Below, piece after piece: positions 34,251 to 57,574 of a DNA stretch of 64,000 bases (its first letter is position 1; each line of letters opens with the position of its first letter). Source of the DNA: Maylandia zebra. Taxonomy: Eukaryota > Chordata > Actinopteri > Cichliformes > Cichlidae. The stretch lies in NCBI RefSeq assembly GCF_041146795.1, contig NC_135176.1:25355286-25419285 (forward strand). The letters run 5' to 3'. The notes below the pieces were generated by a model, which was given only the letters and a program-made list of their open reading frames with translations, had not been told where the DNA came from and did not search any database. A program made the translations under genes and the position numbers.

Positions 34251-36080
34251 AACATGAACCGTGACCACAAGGGGGAACAAGATGCCTTAATGTATATTGG
34301 TAATTTGATAACCCTAATAGGGTCGCTGGAAAACTCCTCCACCTTCTGACCATCTACCACTACTTTTGGACCAATCTCGGCTTGTATACAATGACTGAAT
34401 TCAGTTTATCTTTATTAATCTCGTCTGAAGGCATTAACGGTTAGAAATGCAGCTTTCTAATGTAGAGTTCTTTAATTGTTTAGAGCTGTTACTGTAATCT
34501 CTCAAACACTGATCCACCAACCAATCCCAGCGTTTTGTTGAGCTCCTGGTAGTTATGTGGTGCTGAAAAAGGTGATCAGCTCATCTTGATGGTTGCCAGG
34601 TTTCGCTGTAGGGTCTCAAGAAGCGATTTTTGGTTATGATTGGCTGCCCATCAGAAACACCAGGCAGAGTTCTGTGCCTGAGATAACCATATTACTGACA
34701 TCCCCTCTCTGTGACCTCACAGAGACCCAAAAGTAGAAAAAACTGTCTGAAACTGAGCAGTGTAAAGTCTGAACCTTTGGCTCATAGGGGTTAGTTGTAC
34801 ATTTGAGTCTTTGGGCCTGTGTGATAAGAAAATCCATTGCTGTAAGATGACATAAATCACAGGAAATAATAATACACTGCCCTTGACACAGACTTGCGTC
34901 ATTAAATCAAGGCCTTAAAGGAGGTAGTCTAAACACTGCTGGTGTCATTGTTCTGTAGCCGCTACATTGTGCAGTTCCTAACATGATAAGTTAAATCTAA
35001 AACTCGTCCATTGTCACTTTAATTATAAGAGTAAGTACATTTTCCTTACAAACTACATCTAACTTTCACATCAGGCCTGTTGTACTGATGATCTCTGAAG
35101 ATTTGTACCTGCATGCATGTTCAAACTGTAAGAGGATGATGATGTACCATAGGTCTGTTATCCCTACCCTTCGGCTTACTCCTAACAGTTCCTGTAGCTG
35201 GAAAAAAATATTCCAAGTATAAAGGTCAAATTTTGCATGGCATAATTAAATACACTAAATCTGTCCCAAAAATGAGCTGATTTTGAGGGGATTTGGTGGG
35301 AACCTTTAACATATTTGATTGATCTTATATCAATGTCTCCATAGTCACTATTAACAAGTGAAAGATCCCTGGTTTGACTCCAGGAAGAGACACAGATCCC
35401 TTTGGGGTTCTTTAAGGGTATCTTTCAGGAGGGAACAGCTGAAAGTAGCTTTATAATACTACTGTGACAGTGCAGGTTGATGTGTTTCCTCTGCATGGAA
35501 AGGCCATCTTCTCTCTCCCTCTGCTGTCTCCTGCGATCTTACCACAGAACAGCAGTTAAGCATTTTAGCATCTGGATTCAACATCCCAGACAAAGGATTT
35601 GCTGCTCTTTTCATTCTCAATTTGCTTTTTGACCTGTAAAAGCAGTAGACATGTAAAAACCTTGTCAGTAAATGAATTAGAAAAAATGCGTAATGGTAAG
35701 TGCGGTCACCGTGGTGCTCCTTTAAACGAACAAACATTTGGAAATTATTTCCCCCCATTTATTCTGTTTACCTTGATTTTAACACTAAATCCATGATGAC
35801 AGAGAGACCAAAACCAACCCTCAGATCAGCTGTCATGGACGTAACAGCTAAACTTTGAAGCGTTTTCAAGCCTTCAGACGTGAGTTCATTTGTAACTCAG
35901 GAGTTGTTTCTGACTGTAGAAAAATGTTTTCTTCTATGTAACTTCCATTTAAAACAAACAAAACATCCAATATGTTGACATTCCTGGTATGCGTATATAT
36001 ATTATTCATCATACAGTCATACTGTTATAATCCTGAAATGATGTTTTGATTTAAATAAAAAAAACTACAATATGAAGACT
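34251..36080 (+). other. pgrmc1: Probable pgrmc1 3' UTR
   Basis: No coding exon lies here. A clear AATAAA at 36054-36059, followed by T/GT-rich sequence (ttgactgtcttgtgtctttc), is a plausible poly(A) site, giving a UTR of about 1.8 kb. Long 3' UTRs are usual for this gene. A shorter form cannot be excluded. Confidence 0.5.
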
Positions 36081-36369
36081 TGACTGTCTTGTGTCTTTCT
36101 ATATCTATATTTAGATTTTTATTGAACATGTTTACATGCCTTTATGTTTATGCCCAATTCCGACCCTACCATCTGAATGGCTCAGCACAAATTAAGACCC
36201 ATTAGACCATGTGATGTTTTTCCAGTCTCCTATTTGCCGAATCCACGCAAGCTCTTCTGACAGGAGTGGCACCCAGTGTGGTCTTTTCCTGATGTAGCCC
36301 ATCTGGTTTAAGTTTCAGTGTGTTGTGTGCTCAGAGATGCTCTTCTGCATACCGCGGTTATAACGAGTC

Positions 36370-36523
36370 GTGTCATGGTGTGAGGACAACAACCTTGCCT
36401 TCAACACTGATAAGACAAAGGAGATAATAGTGGACATGAGGAAGAACAGCAGCACTACTGCTATGGACTGCCCTCGAGATGAAGGTTCAGAAGTGTGAAA
36501 TCTAGAACATCCCGACTCAACAA

Positions 36524-36559
<36 letters not shown>

Positions 36560-36870
36560 ACATATTTTACAAATTAAATAGAGTAAACAATAAATAAAAT
36601 ATATAAAATAAATAAAATAAAATATACAGAGTGACATCAACATCTGCATACCACACTTTTCTTTGCTTACTTATTTGTAATTATTTATCTTTTTTATTAT
36701 TTTTTTATCCGTATTTTATCTTTTTATTTATTTAATTTTATTTAATTTTATTTTTGTTCTTTTACCCCTTACCTAACTTGGCATTTGTGAATGGACAGCA
36801 AAGGAAGAGTGTCATTGCACAGAGAATGCTATTTCTTCTGTACTGACAATAAACACTTTGAATTTGAGTT
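36370..36870 (+). mobile_element. LINE fragments flanking a TG microsatellite
   Basis: Bases 36375-36455 encode a reverse-transcriptase-like stretch (LAFNTDKTKEIIVDMRK) with no open context. Bases 36785-36875 match a common fish LINE 3' end (tgtcattgcacagag, aataaacactttgaattt). A (TG)n run lies between them at 36525-36557. It is a heavily deleted copy. Confidence 0.6.
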
Positions 36871-37286
36871 TCTGTTACCTTCCTATCAGCTCATAGGAGC
36901 CTGGCTATTCTCATCTGACCTCTTACATCAACAAGATATTTTCACCCTGAGAACTCACTGGGTAGTTTCTCTGTTTCTGGACCATTCTCTGTAATAGTTG
37001 TACAGGAAAATCTACGTGGATCAGTGTTTTCTGCAACAGTTTTCTACACTTCATTTACATCTGAAAAGCACTCTGATTTTAAAAAGTCCTGGATTGTGCC
37101 TGACAAACACACGATTCCTACAAAATGCAGAGTGAGTACTTGTGCAGAAAGCTCAGAACATTAGCATAAATGTTTGAGCTGGTAAACTTGTTAATTAGTT
37201 CTAAACTAATTTGTAGAAATTAACTAATAACCTACTCAGCCTACCCTAATCATTTTGTATCATCGATTTTAACCAAAAAAGTTATG

Positions 37287-37397
37287 TGTCAGAAGTGGGA
37301 TTCGAACCCACGCCTCCATTCGGAGACCAGAAGTCCCGTCTCTGCGGAAGGAGATTATCCTTGAGTCTGGCGCCTTAGACCACTCGGCCATCCTGAC
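37287..37397 (-). tRNA. tRNA-Leu(CAA) with intron
   Basis: On the minus strand the gene begins GTCAGGATGGCCGAGTGGTC (A box) at 37397. It has the anticodon arm CCAGACTCAAG...TTCTGG with anticodon CAA, a long variable arm typical of a leucine tRNA, and the B box GGTTCGAATCC, and ends CTTCTGACA at 37287. The acceptor stem GTCAGGA pairs with the 3' end. A 27-nt intron follows the base after the anticodon, the standard place. A run of six T on the minus strand (37275-37280) gives a Pol III stop. It stands alone between pgrmc1 and cox7b. Confidence 0.95.
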
Positions 37398-37890
37398 ACG
37401 GTGCTCAACGGTGTTGTTAGTAGGGGTCTTAACCCTAACACTGTGTAGCCTATGATTTGATTCGATTGTAATATATGTCGTTATATTTCTTAACAAAAGC
37501 AACTGCCAGTTATGTGAGCGTATTTTACAACTTTATCTCAGCTTAAAGTGCGTATTTATCTTCTGTATTCACTTTTAATGTTAAGACTTTATCTGCGCAT
37601 GCTCGTTTTAAGACTCGTGATGATGCTGCGTTCAGGGAATAGAGAAGAGTGGGATAAATATGAAGTCATTTATATTATCTTTAGCGGATATCCGTTTAAT
37701 TTGACATAACTAAGCATCGGCATTAATTCCACAGGTTTTAATATAGTAGGTTGATGTGAAAATTGAAAAACATCGTCACGAGAACAGCTCGTTTGCTAGC
37801 GGAGACCAGAGCCTTTTTATGGAAGGTTGAATGACTTACTCAAGTACATTGGCGGGGACTATTTTACTATTGAACATGAACGCAGCATAA

Positions 37891-37931
37891 CTTCCGCTTT
37901 GTCTACGTGCGGCGGCCATATTACACTTCCG
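37891..37931 (+). promoter_or_regulatory. cox7b: cox7b promoter: two ETS/GABP sites and a YY1-like site
   Basis: CTTCCG (CGGAAG on the other strand) occurs at 37891-37896 and 37926-37931, with GGCGGCCAT at 37911-37919 between them. All lie 35-80 bp upstream of the ATG. Paired GABP (NRF-2) sites are typical of nuclear genes for cytochrome c oxidase. Function is inferred from motifs only. Confidence 0.6.
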
Positions 37932-37968
37932 TGCTTCAAGGGTATCTGGAGACATCAGGCTAGGCAAC

Positions 37969-39649
37969 ATGTACCGGTTTGGTAAAGCTGCAGTGAACAT
38001 TAGCGGTAAGAAAGCAGTTATTTTCATATAAATTCGCCCTAAATGGTTGCGTTTTTAGATCGGTGTGCTGTTTAATACTAGTTGACCTGGAGAATGACAG
38101 TTTGATGGGCCGGTGACCGCAGTCAGCATGCAGACAGGCTAACCTTAGCACCACTGAAGGAGGAAATCTTAAAAAGCTGTTTTCCCGATTAATTTAATAA
38201 CCAGAGTTATATCCCGTAAGTGAGAGTCATTATTAGGTAGTCGTTTTAAAGTGCTCCTTATTCAATAAACATGTCGTTGTCCGACCCTCTGACCTGCGTA
38301 ACTCGAAGACGTGACAGGCTAACACACTTGCAATGCTCATTTCTTTATCGAGTATTTATCCTAGTATGCATTCATTTTTGAAAGTACGCGAATGTACCCG
38401 TCTGATGTGAGAGTGCGATACTGCAAGGGCAAATAAGATTAGTAAATCTCTTGACTTGCCCTTCTAAAAGAGGCTAGCAGAAAGCGAAATTGATTGTGGA
38501 AGTATTGAGCTTAACATTTAATACAGCGAATTGTACTCACAAATACTATTTATTACAGGAGAGCAGAATGTACGTGCTTATTTTAAGCATGTATTGGTTT
38601 CTTTAAACCCCACTTTAAAAACGAGTTACTGTGTATGTTATGAAAGGGGACAACTGTAAAAATACACAAAAACACATAGTTTAGATAGAAAATAGAAGCG
38701 CTCCATGAATACCTCTACATATACATCAATAATAAGATGAAGTAAAAAAATTAAACAAAAAGATGTTTGTTTAGATTTGTTTTGTTTTTATCATTAGTTT
38801 CTGTTACTGATTGATTTTGTTCCCTTTTTTTTTTTTTTTTTTTTTTTTTTAATTGATTGTTTTCAGTAGTTTCTGTATATCATCTCTTTTCATTCTGACA
38901 GCTCAGTCATTAACATGAGGACTGTTTCTTCTTGTCATGTAGGCCAGGCCATGCGGCAGGTGAGGCATGGATCCAACCTCCCCCAGAATTTCCACTCAAA
39001 GTACGGTGCCGGTGTGTTGGTCAGTGGAGCCATCTTCTGCACAGCCGTGTGGGGATACGTAAGTTTGATCGCATCACATTCAGTTATGAGCATGACCTGA
39101 ACAGACCTTAACATTGATAATATAGTCAGTGTGGTTGGATGTTTGGTGTGGGGGGAGGAGGAATAATCTATTTTTAAAGATAACAAAAAACATTGCGGTT
39201 AGTTTGGTCGATACTGAGATCACATTTGTTAAAACTATACTTTGGTTTAATTCAGTTTAAAACAGAATAAATGATTTAAATAAAGCAATTGCCAAGGTTT
39301 TGGGGACTGAATATAGACTCCCTACTGTATTGAGACGTTTGTTTCAAAATGAAATTCTACAGAATAACCATGTTTTCTGTATTGGTGTTTTTATTAAATG
39401 GCAAAAGTAAAAAGTAATTAAAAACAAAGTTTGATACTTCACACTCGCATTTTCCACTGATATGCAAATTTTTCAGTTTTTTAAAAATTGGTTTCATATT
39501 TCCAAACTTGTCTGTTTTCTCATTTTCACCAGGCAATACTGAAAAAATAAATTTGATTTCTCTTGCTTCAGGTGCTAACTTCGACTGGCATCACCTGGAA
39601 TCTGTCACCTGTCGGGAAGATCCAGCCCAAACCGTGGAGAGAGGAGTGA
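37969..39649 (+). CDS. cox7b: Cytochrome c oxidase subunit 7B, mitochondrial, 3 exons
   Basis: This small single-span subunit belongs to respiratory complex IV in the inner mitochondrial membrane. Exons 37969-38005, 38943-39058 and 39572-39649 (TGA) give 76 residues, against 80 in human. The N-terminus MYRFGKAAVNISGQAMRQVR is basic, as expected of a mitochondrial presequence. It is followed by FHSKYGAGVLVSGAIFCTAV, which carries the membrane span, and the conserved C-terminal ITWNLSPVGKI ending PKPWREE. The second exon begins with a split Gly codon. AATAAA at 39703-39708 is only 54 nt after the stop, so the 3' UTR is short. Its place beside pgk1 agrees with human Xq21. Confidence 0.93.
38825..38850. 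repeat. Poly(T) run in cox7b intron 1
   Basis: A run of 26 T on the plus strand, about 90 nt upstream of the exon 2 acceptor. Confidence 0.8.
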
Positions 39650-39702
39650 AGAGGTGCCATGACAGAGCTACCTTCCATCCAACCCTTCTGTTTGTACAGA
39701 TG

Positions 39703-39708
39703 AATAAA
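39703..39708 (+). other. cox7b: cox7b poly(A) signal
   Basis: AATAAA 54 nt after the stop codon, followed by GT-rich sequence (ctgcgtgttcag). Confidence 0.7.
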
Positions 39709-40304
39709 ATATCTGCGTGTTCAGACAGCAAATGCTCTTGTTTATTCCAACATGTTTCTTTGTCCAAATAAATTAAGTGTGATTCTACTGACTCCATCTG
39801 TTTGAATAAAGTTATTAGTTGGCTTGATATCAGACAGAACTGTTTTGAACTGAGGAAAAGTGAGTTGCTGAAGGGCATTAAAACATTTAAATAATACAGA
39901 TTTTACTACCTGCCGTGTGTTTTTATTAGGCTTTTTAACAGAGGCTTAAGACATTTGAAGGGAGCAATATGGTAATCTAAAATTACAAGGTTTGTGTGAT
40001 CATGAGAAATACTGTTACATGAGAAATACAGGCCTGAAAAACAAAAATAACCTGGAAAGCTTTGAATACCAATGTAGTCAGATTTTTAGTACACTCACTG
40101 GTACCAACCCATGTAGTTGACTTGAGATGAAGTTGAAGAATTTGGAGGTCATCCTTCATTATTCCATCCATTTGTGTTCAATGTACCAGTACCACTGTAC
40201 CAGCCCCAGAGCATGATGCTATCTCTTTTGGGACCTTTGCAAAGTGGTGACACATTTTCTAACTAATGTACTCAGTACATCAAATATATTCATCCAAGGA
40301 TGTG

Positions 40305-40620
40305 TATACAATAATAGAATAGAATAGCCTTTATTGTCATTGTACAGAGTACAACGAAATTGGAGTGCCACTCCCTTGGTGCAAGTTTCAATAATAAATA
40401 TAAATGTAAAATATAAAAAGTACAAAAAAAACAATCGTAAGTACTCAAACAATAGTATGTACAATATATACAGGATAGCAGCATTAATATAATGACAGTA
40501 TGAATAGCAGCATAATATAATGACAGTGACGGTATGGAATAGGTTCAATTGTTTTTGTGCTTATTTACTACGGTGATAGCTCTGGGAAAGAAGCTATCCC
40601 TGAATCTAAATAATCTGTTA
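40305..40620 (-). mobile_element. LINE 3' end in minus orientation with a TAGAA-type tail
   Basis: The plus strand begins 'aatagaatagaatagccttt' then 'attgtcattgtacagagtac', which is the reverse complement of a common fish LINE 3' UTR ending in an ATTCT tandem tail. A stretch near 40580-40620 (gctctgggaaagaagctat) continues it. There is no coding capacity. It fills part of the short interval between cox7b and pgk1. Confidence 0.6.
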
Positions 40621-41507
40621 AAAGATTTCTTAAGTTTTAGTTACTGGTATGTTTTTAAAATGTATTATGAATTTCATTCATTTATTCAAAAGTATTAATC
40701 GGTATTGACAGTTTTTACCTTACAGATATTACTTTCCTTATTATTAACCTAATTATATTTTTCCTTCATGTGCTTATTTTTGCAAAAATAATATCCTTGA
40801 TGCTTTTGCCAGGGGTAGATCTAGAGAAATGTCCTTAGTTTTTTTTTTTTACACATATGCAGCTGTTACTTTCTGTAATATGTATTATATATGGTTAAAA
40901 TACATCAAAGTATACACATTTCATTTAAATATAGTCTAACACACAAATCTAACTCAAGCATCACACTCTTTTTTTAATAGAAAAAATAAAATTGTAACAT
41001 GAGGTTTGTTACATTACATGAGAACACCACAGGCCTAAAACCTGCAGGTCTAACAATGGGAGGTGTATTGCTCCTCCTTTTTTCCACTTAGAGACAGCAT
41101 TGCCTACTTTGACATTCAATAGTACCCTAATTTTTTTAACACACAAAACCAAACAATGACTACACTACACACTGACTATACTAGACAATGCTACACACTA
41201 ACTACACCACAAAATGCTAAACTTCACAAATCTCTCACATTTCAAAACTCGCTCTCTCTCTCGCATTAGTCACACAAACCTCATGTGCTGCCATATCATT
41301 TTTTTATTGGTCGACACAGTACATTTTTCGTGGTAGCATTTTTTTCCTTTTTTTGTGCTGTCATTTGAAAATGACGTTTTTACCATTTTTTTCCTGCACT
41401 AAACGTGATGACAGTATTCAGGAAAAAAAGCATCAGTATATATAGTTTATTTTAATCATAATTATGGTTTTAGTGGCTATCAATAAAATTTAAAAAGAGC
41501 ATATAGG

Positions 41508-41677
41508 CAGGGGCCGATCTACAGGGGTGGCATAGGGTGGCATGTGGAACCCTAAAATAATTTCTTGTCCCCCTTAGTGCCACCCTAGTTTTGCAGATGA
41601 CTGACTGACTGGGGTGACAAAAGACTATTATATGGCGGCACATGCCACCCAATGCCATGACTGTAGATCCGTCCCTG
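41508..41677. mobile_element. Small MITE with imperfect hAT-like inverted ends
   Basis: The left end CAGGGGCCGATCTACAGG and the right end CTGTAGATCCGTCCCTG are imperfect inverted repeats, and an internal 'tggcat/atgcca' symmetry continues inward. The 8-bp flanks do not match, so the target duplication has decayed or the bounds are off by a few bases. Confidence 0.5.
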
Positions 41678-41789
41678 GCCTTTGCTATATCTTCTAAAGT
41701 ATGCAGGAGGGGAGGGGGGTTGAATGATATCCACTAAGTTCAGCTGATGCAGTAATCAGGAAGCATCAGAAGATAAACAGCAAACCGAT

Positions 41790-41827
41790 CCAATCAGCGT
41801 GGAAGCTCTCCTAATGCATTAGCCAAT
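41790..41827 (+). promoter_or_regulatory. pgk1: pgk1 promoter: two CCAAT boxes in a GC-rich region
   Basis: CCAAT occurs at 41790-41794 and 41823-41827, about 155-190 bp before the ATG, followed by GC-rich sequence (cagcggcggg, gccctgcccggtgg). No TATA box is evident. This fits the constitutive PGK1 promoter. Confidence 0.55.
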
Positions 41828-41980
41828 CAGCAGCGGCGGGTGTGCGATTTGCCCTGCCCGGTGGTGTTCCTCCGCTGCGTTAAGGTCACCGCTGTCATTC
41901 GGTAGCTAACCAACAGCCGAAGGAGGCGGAGGAGATCCAGCAAAGGAAGGTGCACGAAAGAAGCAGCTAAACTCAGCAAA

Positions 41981-53481
<11,501 letters not shown>

Positions 53482-54119
53482 ACCTTCATCAACTGGAGAG
53501 CGAGTGTGTGTACGAGAGGTGGTTAGCTACACAGCCAGACTCCTGTTTACTCCCAGAACATCCCCAGAAGTGAAATAAGACAAATCCCATCTTTACCCTG
53601 CAGCCGTTTCATGTTCAGTCTTTGTTTTTGAAGTTGTGACTCAGAGGAGGAAAACGTTACCTCACACCTGCTGTCATTACTGAGTAGAGCGCCCTGCCTT
53701 ACTTCGACATGCTTCTCAAAGCCACTCTGCTGAAAGTAGGAGCCTTTACTTAACGGTTAGGACAAAAAAGATCAACCTCATCGAGGTGGAAGTCGTTTCT
53801 TTCTGCTGAAACACAAACGGCCTCTGCAATGACTGAATCTGGGTTCAAACAGCAACGTCTGCTTCACTGTAAACTTCCTCAGTGGCTCGTGTGTGTAAAT
53901 GTTTTGCTGCGTCACTTTTGCCTCCCTGGGAACGTCACTGCACCACCCTGAGTGTATATACATGCAAAGTATATATATTAAAATGTATGAGAGAAATGGT
54001 AACTTGGTGTGTTACATTTTGTCTGTTGGCACTAATGTTTGCTCTGGTCGTCTGTCCTCTGTGGTGGTTGCTGGTTTCGAGCGGCTTCAGACAGATGTCT
54101 CGGCTGATCTGTTCAGGCT

Positions 54120-54125
54120 AATAAA
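54120..54125 (+). other. pgk1: pgk1 poly(A) signal
   Basis: AATAAA about 640 nt after the pgk1 stop, followed by GT-rich sequence (ctgtctctgtgtt), fits the end of the 3' UTR. Confidence 0.7.
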
Positions 54126-54149
54126 ACTGTCTCTGTGTTAAAAACTCTG

Positions 54150-55390
54150 CTGTGAACGACTCCTCCTTTGAAGGTGTTACTGTCATAGAAATGCAGCCAT
54201 TTACTGGTGAAACTGATGACGCGATAAAGCTTATTCTGGGTTATCTGCACTACCAGGAAAGGAAACAAAGTTATTTAACTTTTTGGTGAACAAAGGTAAA
54301 AAAAAAAAACGGGGTGAAAAATTAAAATAATTATTTTGTGAACTTTTAAAACTGAATAAGTTAGCAGAGCTATTATTGTTTTGTTTTCCATGTTTCCATT
54401 CTCTAGTAAAGCTCAAATATAAGCATTCAAACTTGCATGGACTTCTATTGATAAAATGTATGCAAAGAGTCTCTGTATTTAGTGTTGAGCCTTCATAATG
54501 TCTCCAAATCTCGGTGGCATGCCTGACTTCAGTGTCAGGGTTCAAATCCTGATGGTGAGACACATTTTTGTGGTCTTCTGCTGGTCTACCTATATTATGA
54601 GTAGCTCATGACTTTTAAAGGTTACCCTTATTAACCATAAATAGTAGACTTGAGTCTGCATACAAACTATCATGAGAGTAATAGGGGCTCAAATTCTGGA
54701 TCAAACAAGTCGTACCAGGATTGACAACAAATGTCTCTTTATGATGTAATTTTGATTGGATGTTGTGCATCACAGTGAACAGGTGATGCTCCCATGTGGT
54801 TGGGCTGGAGGTTTGAGAGCCACAATCCTGTACTATTGTGTTTGACCCATAGTCATGTTTTCTTTTATTTAATCAAAGAGCCACTTTAGAGGCTTCTTAT
54901 TTTTGTTTTCAAATTTAAGAATAACTGTGTGAGATGATGCATGAGCCTGAATTTATGACTTTATAATCAGCTAATCTGACACAGAGCCTGAACCCACCGA
55001 GGACTAAGAAGCCGTTGACTCGGAAGTTATTAATGAAGACTTTCACCAACATGTCAAAACAATCCATTAAAGATGAAATGATTTACATGACTCTGGCTTT
55101 GTTAAGAAAAACCTCTCTGGCTTTATTATTTACTGCATAGAATCACTGTGTAAACATAATGTACTTGAACACCACGGTTATTATAATGACTAAAAATAGG
55201 TTTGAAAAATGTCATTAAATGGAACCAAAATGTTTAAAAAAACAAAATAAAACTGAAACACTGTTGCGAACTTGCAAAACAAAAATAAAACCAAAAATAA
55301 GTTAATCAAATAACTTTATTTTATTAACAATAAAATAAGTTAATTACTACAGAGAGAGACATACTTGGAATCAATCCTTTGTGTTTTTGT
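54150..55390. other. Intergenic sequence downstream of pgk1
   Basis: No gene or confident repeat is recognised. The sequence is AT-rich with short A-runs. Confidence 0.4.
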
Positions 55391-55396
55391 TGCACA

Positions 55397-56070
55397 TATA
55401 GTTTTGGTGAGAAGTTTACACACAATGATCATAAATGGGCATAAATGTCATGGGAATGTCTTTGATCTTTTTCCAGATTGTACAGCATACATGTTAATCT
55501 TTTGGATTTTCTTTATTCCACACAGAGTCAGAAGTATACATACAAACTGAAATATATACATATACTCAAATATTTAAAAAAACCTCAAACTTGTGTTCCA
55601 GCAGGACAATGATCCCAAACACACATGAGAACTGATTTCAGAATAGGATAGAGCAGGCTAACAAAGCTTCTGGGATGGCCTTCCCAAAGCCCCGACTTCA
55701 GCCCTATTGGAAATTTGTGGACTGTGCTTAAACGTCAGGTCCGTGCCTGTGCCAGGAAACCAATCAGTTTAAATGAACTCTACCAATACTGCCAAGAAGA
55801 GTAATCAAATATCCAGGAAATGTATTCTAGAAGCTTACCAATGGATATTTAACCAAAGATTAGTGGAAGTGTATGTACATACTTGAGCCGGATTAGAGAA
55901 AATCCAAAATAGATTCAAACTTGTGCACCCAGTTTTCTAAAGTCATTAAAGATGTTGTACAATCATTCCACCCTGGAAAAAGATCAGTTCAGAGAAATCA
56001 TTGAAAGCCCCAAAATACCATGACCTTCATGCCCATGATGAGAGTATGTAAACTTCTGACCACAACTATA
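55397..56070. mobile_element. Internally deleted Tc1 element with both ends
   Basis: The left end 'tatagttttggtgagaagtt' and the right end 'aacttctgaccacaactata' are inverted Tc1-type termini. Inside, 'ccagcaggacaatgatccca' and 'agccccgacttcagccctat' are recognisable parts of the plus-strand transposase gene. The first half of the transposase is gone. At about 0.67 kb it cannot be autonomous. Confidence 0.8.
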
Positions 56071-56079
56071 AATTATTGC

Positions 56080-57560
56080 ATGTATATAATTTAATAAAGT
56101 CTACTTCCTCTGTAATACATTATACTTTTTTCACAGGGATCAGTGTCATAAATTTGAAAAAATTCTAGAATATGAGCAGAAAAAGCAAATAATAGCCTAT
56201 GTGTGGTCAGTTTCAGTTAATTTGATCATGTTTTTTTTTTATCATTTTCATCACTCATTTTTTTTTACGTATACAGACTGGATTAAAAAATGGAAACCTT
56301 TTTTTTTTTAAGAAAAAGGTTTTTATCAAAGATTTTAAAAAAAGCAAAACACAAATTTGTTTACACTATATTTAAATTGATTTATTTCACCACCAGGTGG
56401 CAGACTTGGTTTTCACTTTCAGTGTCCAAAAGCATCTGTGCATGTTATTTGCACATCAGTCAGACAGACATGAGAATCTTTTTTTAAAGTAGCAGTTTTC
56501 AGCTTCAGTTTTCCACCAGATAACTTGCAGAGCTGTCCAGGATGGTCACATCTTCTCACCGATGCTTCTTTCAACATCTTGATTTACGTAATCTGCCTCA
56601 TCTGTAAAACATGTGCATAAGTGGTTAATGATGAAAACACGTCCAGACCATTGACACATTTGCATAATGACTGAAACTAGCACCACTGACAAACTGGGCT
56701 GTGAGGTCAACTAAAACCTGGGCAGCTCTGCTTAAGCACAGCTGAAAGCAGGCTTTTAAATGAATGTTTTCACAGTCACCGTACTGTGGAAAAGTCTTAA
56801 GCCACGCTTATATATATTTTTTTCCAAGGAGCCACATTTCTTATTTTTGAAAGTGGTCTTAAGCAATAGTTTTCCAGGCTTTCTGATGGTCTTCATCAGT
56901 TGTGACACTTATTTCCCATTTTCCTGACAAAATATAAAGAAATGAAAGGTAGCACAAGACTTTTTCACCGTGCTCTTTGTTCCTCTGTTGCATTTAAATC
57001 ATATATCTGAGTGCTTGAGATTTCCAAGCAGCTGCTGTAACATGTTGGCTGTTACTGTATAAAGCAAATGCCCCAGGTAGTCAGTAATATGGCACCACAT
57101 TTACTGTTGGTTGAAAGCTGTGTGAAGTAATATAGTGAGGCAGCCAATTAGACGTTCACAGGACTCTGGAACCTATAAGCATCCTCAGTGGGCCATTTTC
57201 TGTTAGTGCTCCTGTGATGTTATCAGCCAGAAAAGTTAGACATGTTATATATGGCAGTATTTTGGTCTTGTGGTTATACTGGGTGAGTATGCAAATAAAG
57301 ACGTCCAACGCCATATAAGTGCTACTACTTATATGGCGTTAAAATAACTACGTCTTTTATGGTATTTAATCAGCGGGAAACACTCTGGGTTCCCCAAAAT
57401 GCCCTGCTCACGTCATCTGGTTGATGTTACTTGACGTCAGTGTTGCTGAGCTTTCGTTTGAAACTGTTATGAATGCAAATTATTGCGTGGAATAACTTTT
57501 AGTGGCAGAATCCCTTTGATCTCTGGTCTTCTTTATGACATCAGCACACGAAAACCTATA
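56080..57560. other. Intergenic sequence before the L2-type LINE
   Basis: No gene is recognised. It is AT-rich with T-runs near 56228 and 56300, and contains the palindrome at 57307-57340. Confidence 0.4.
57307..57340. repeat. Snap-back palindrome, 14-bp perfect arms
   Basis: Arms 57307-57320 and 57327-57340 with a 6-nt loop. Further outward, aaagacgt (57297-57304) and acgtcttt (about 57350-57357) also pair, so this could instead be the ends of a very small MITE. Confidence 0.85.
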
Positions 57561-57574
57561 AATAGGGGAGAGGT

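Noticed and set aside
36315-36649. His/Thr-rich ORFs
   Set aside because: They are produced by the TG/CA microsatellite at 36525-36557.
41150-41280. Possible tandem array of 'cacactaactacac'-like units
   Set aside because: The units are irregular in length and sequence, so this is simple low-complexity DNA. No CRISPR-like array exists in the window.
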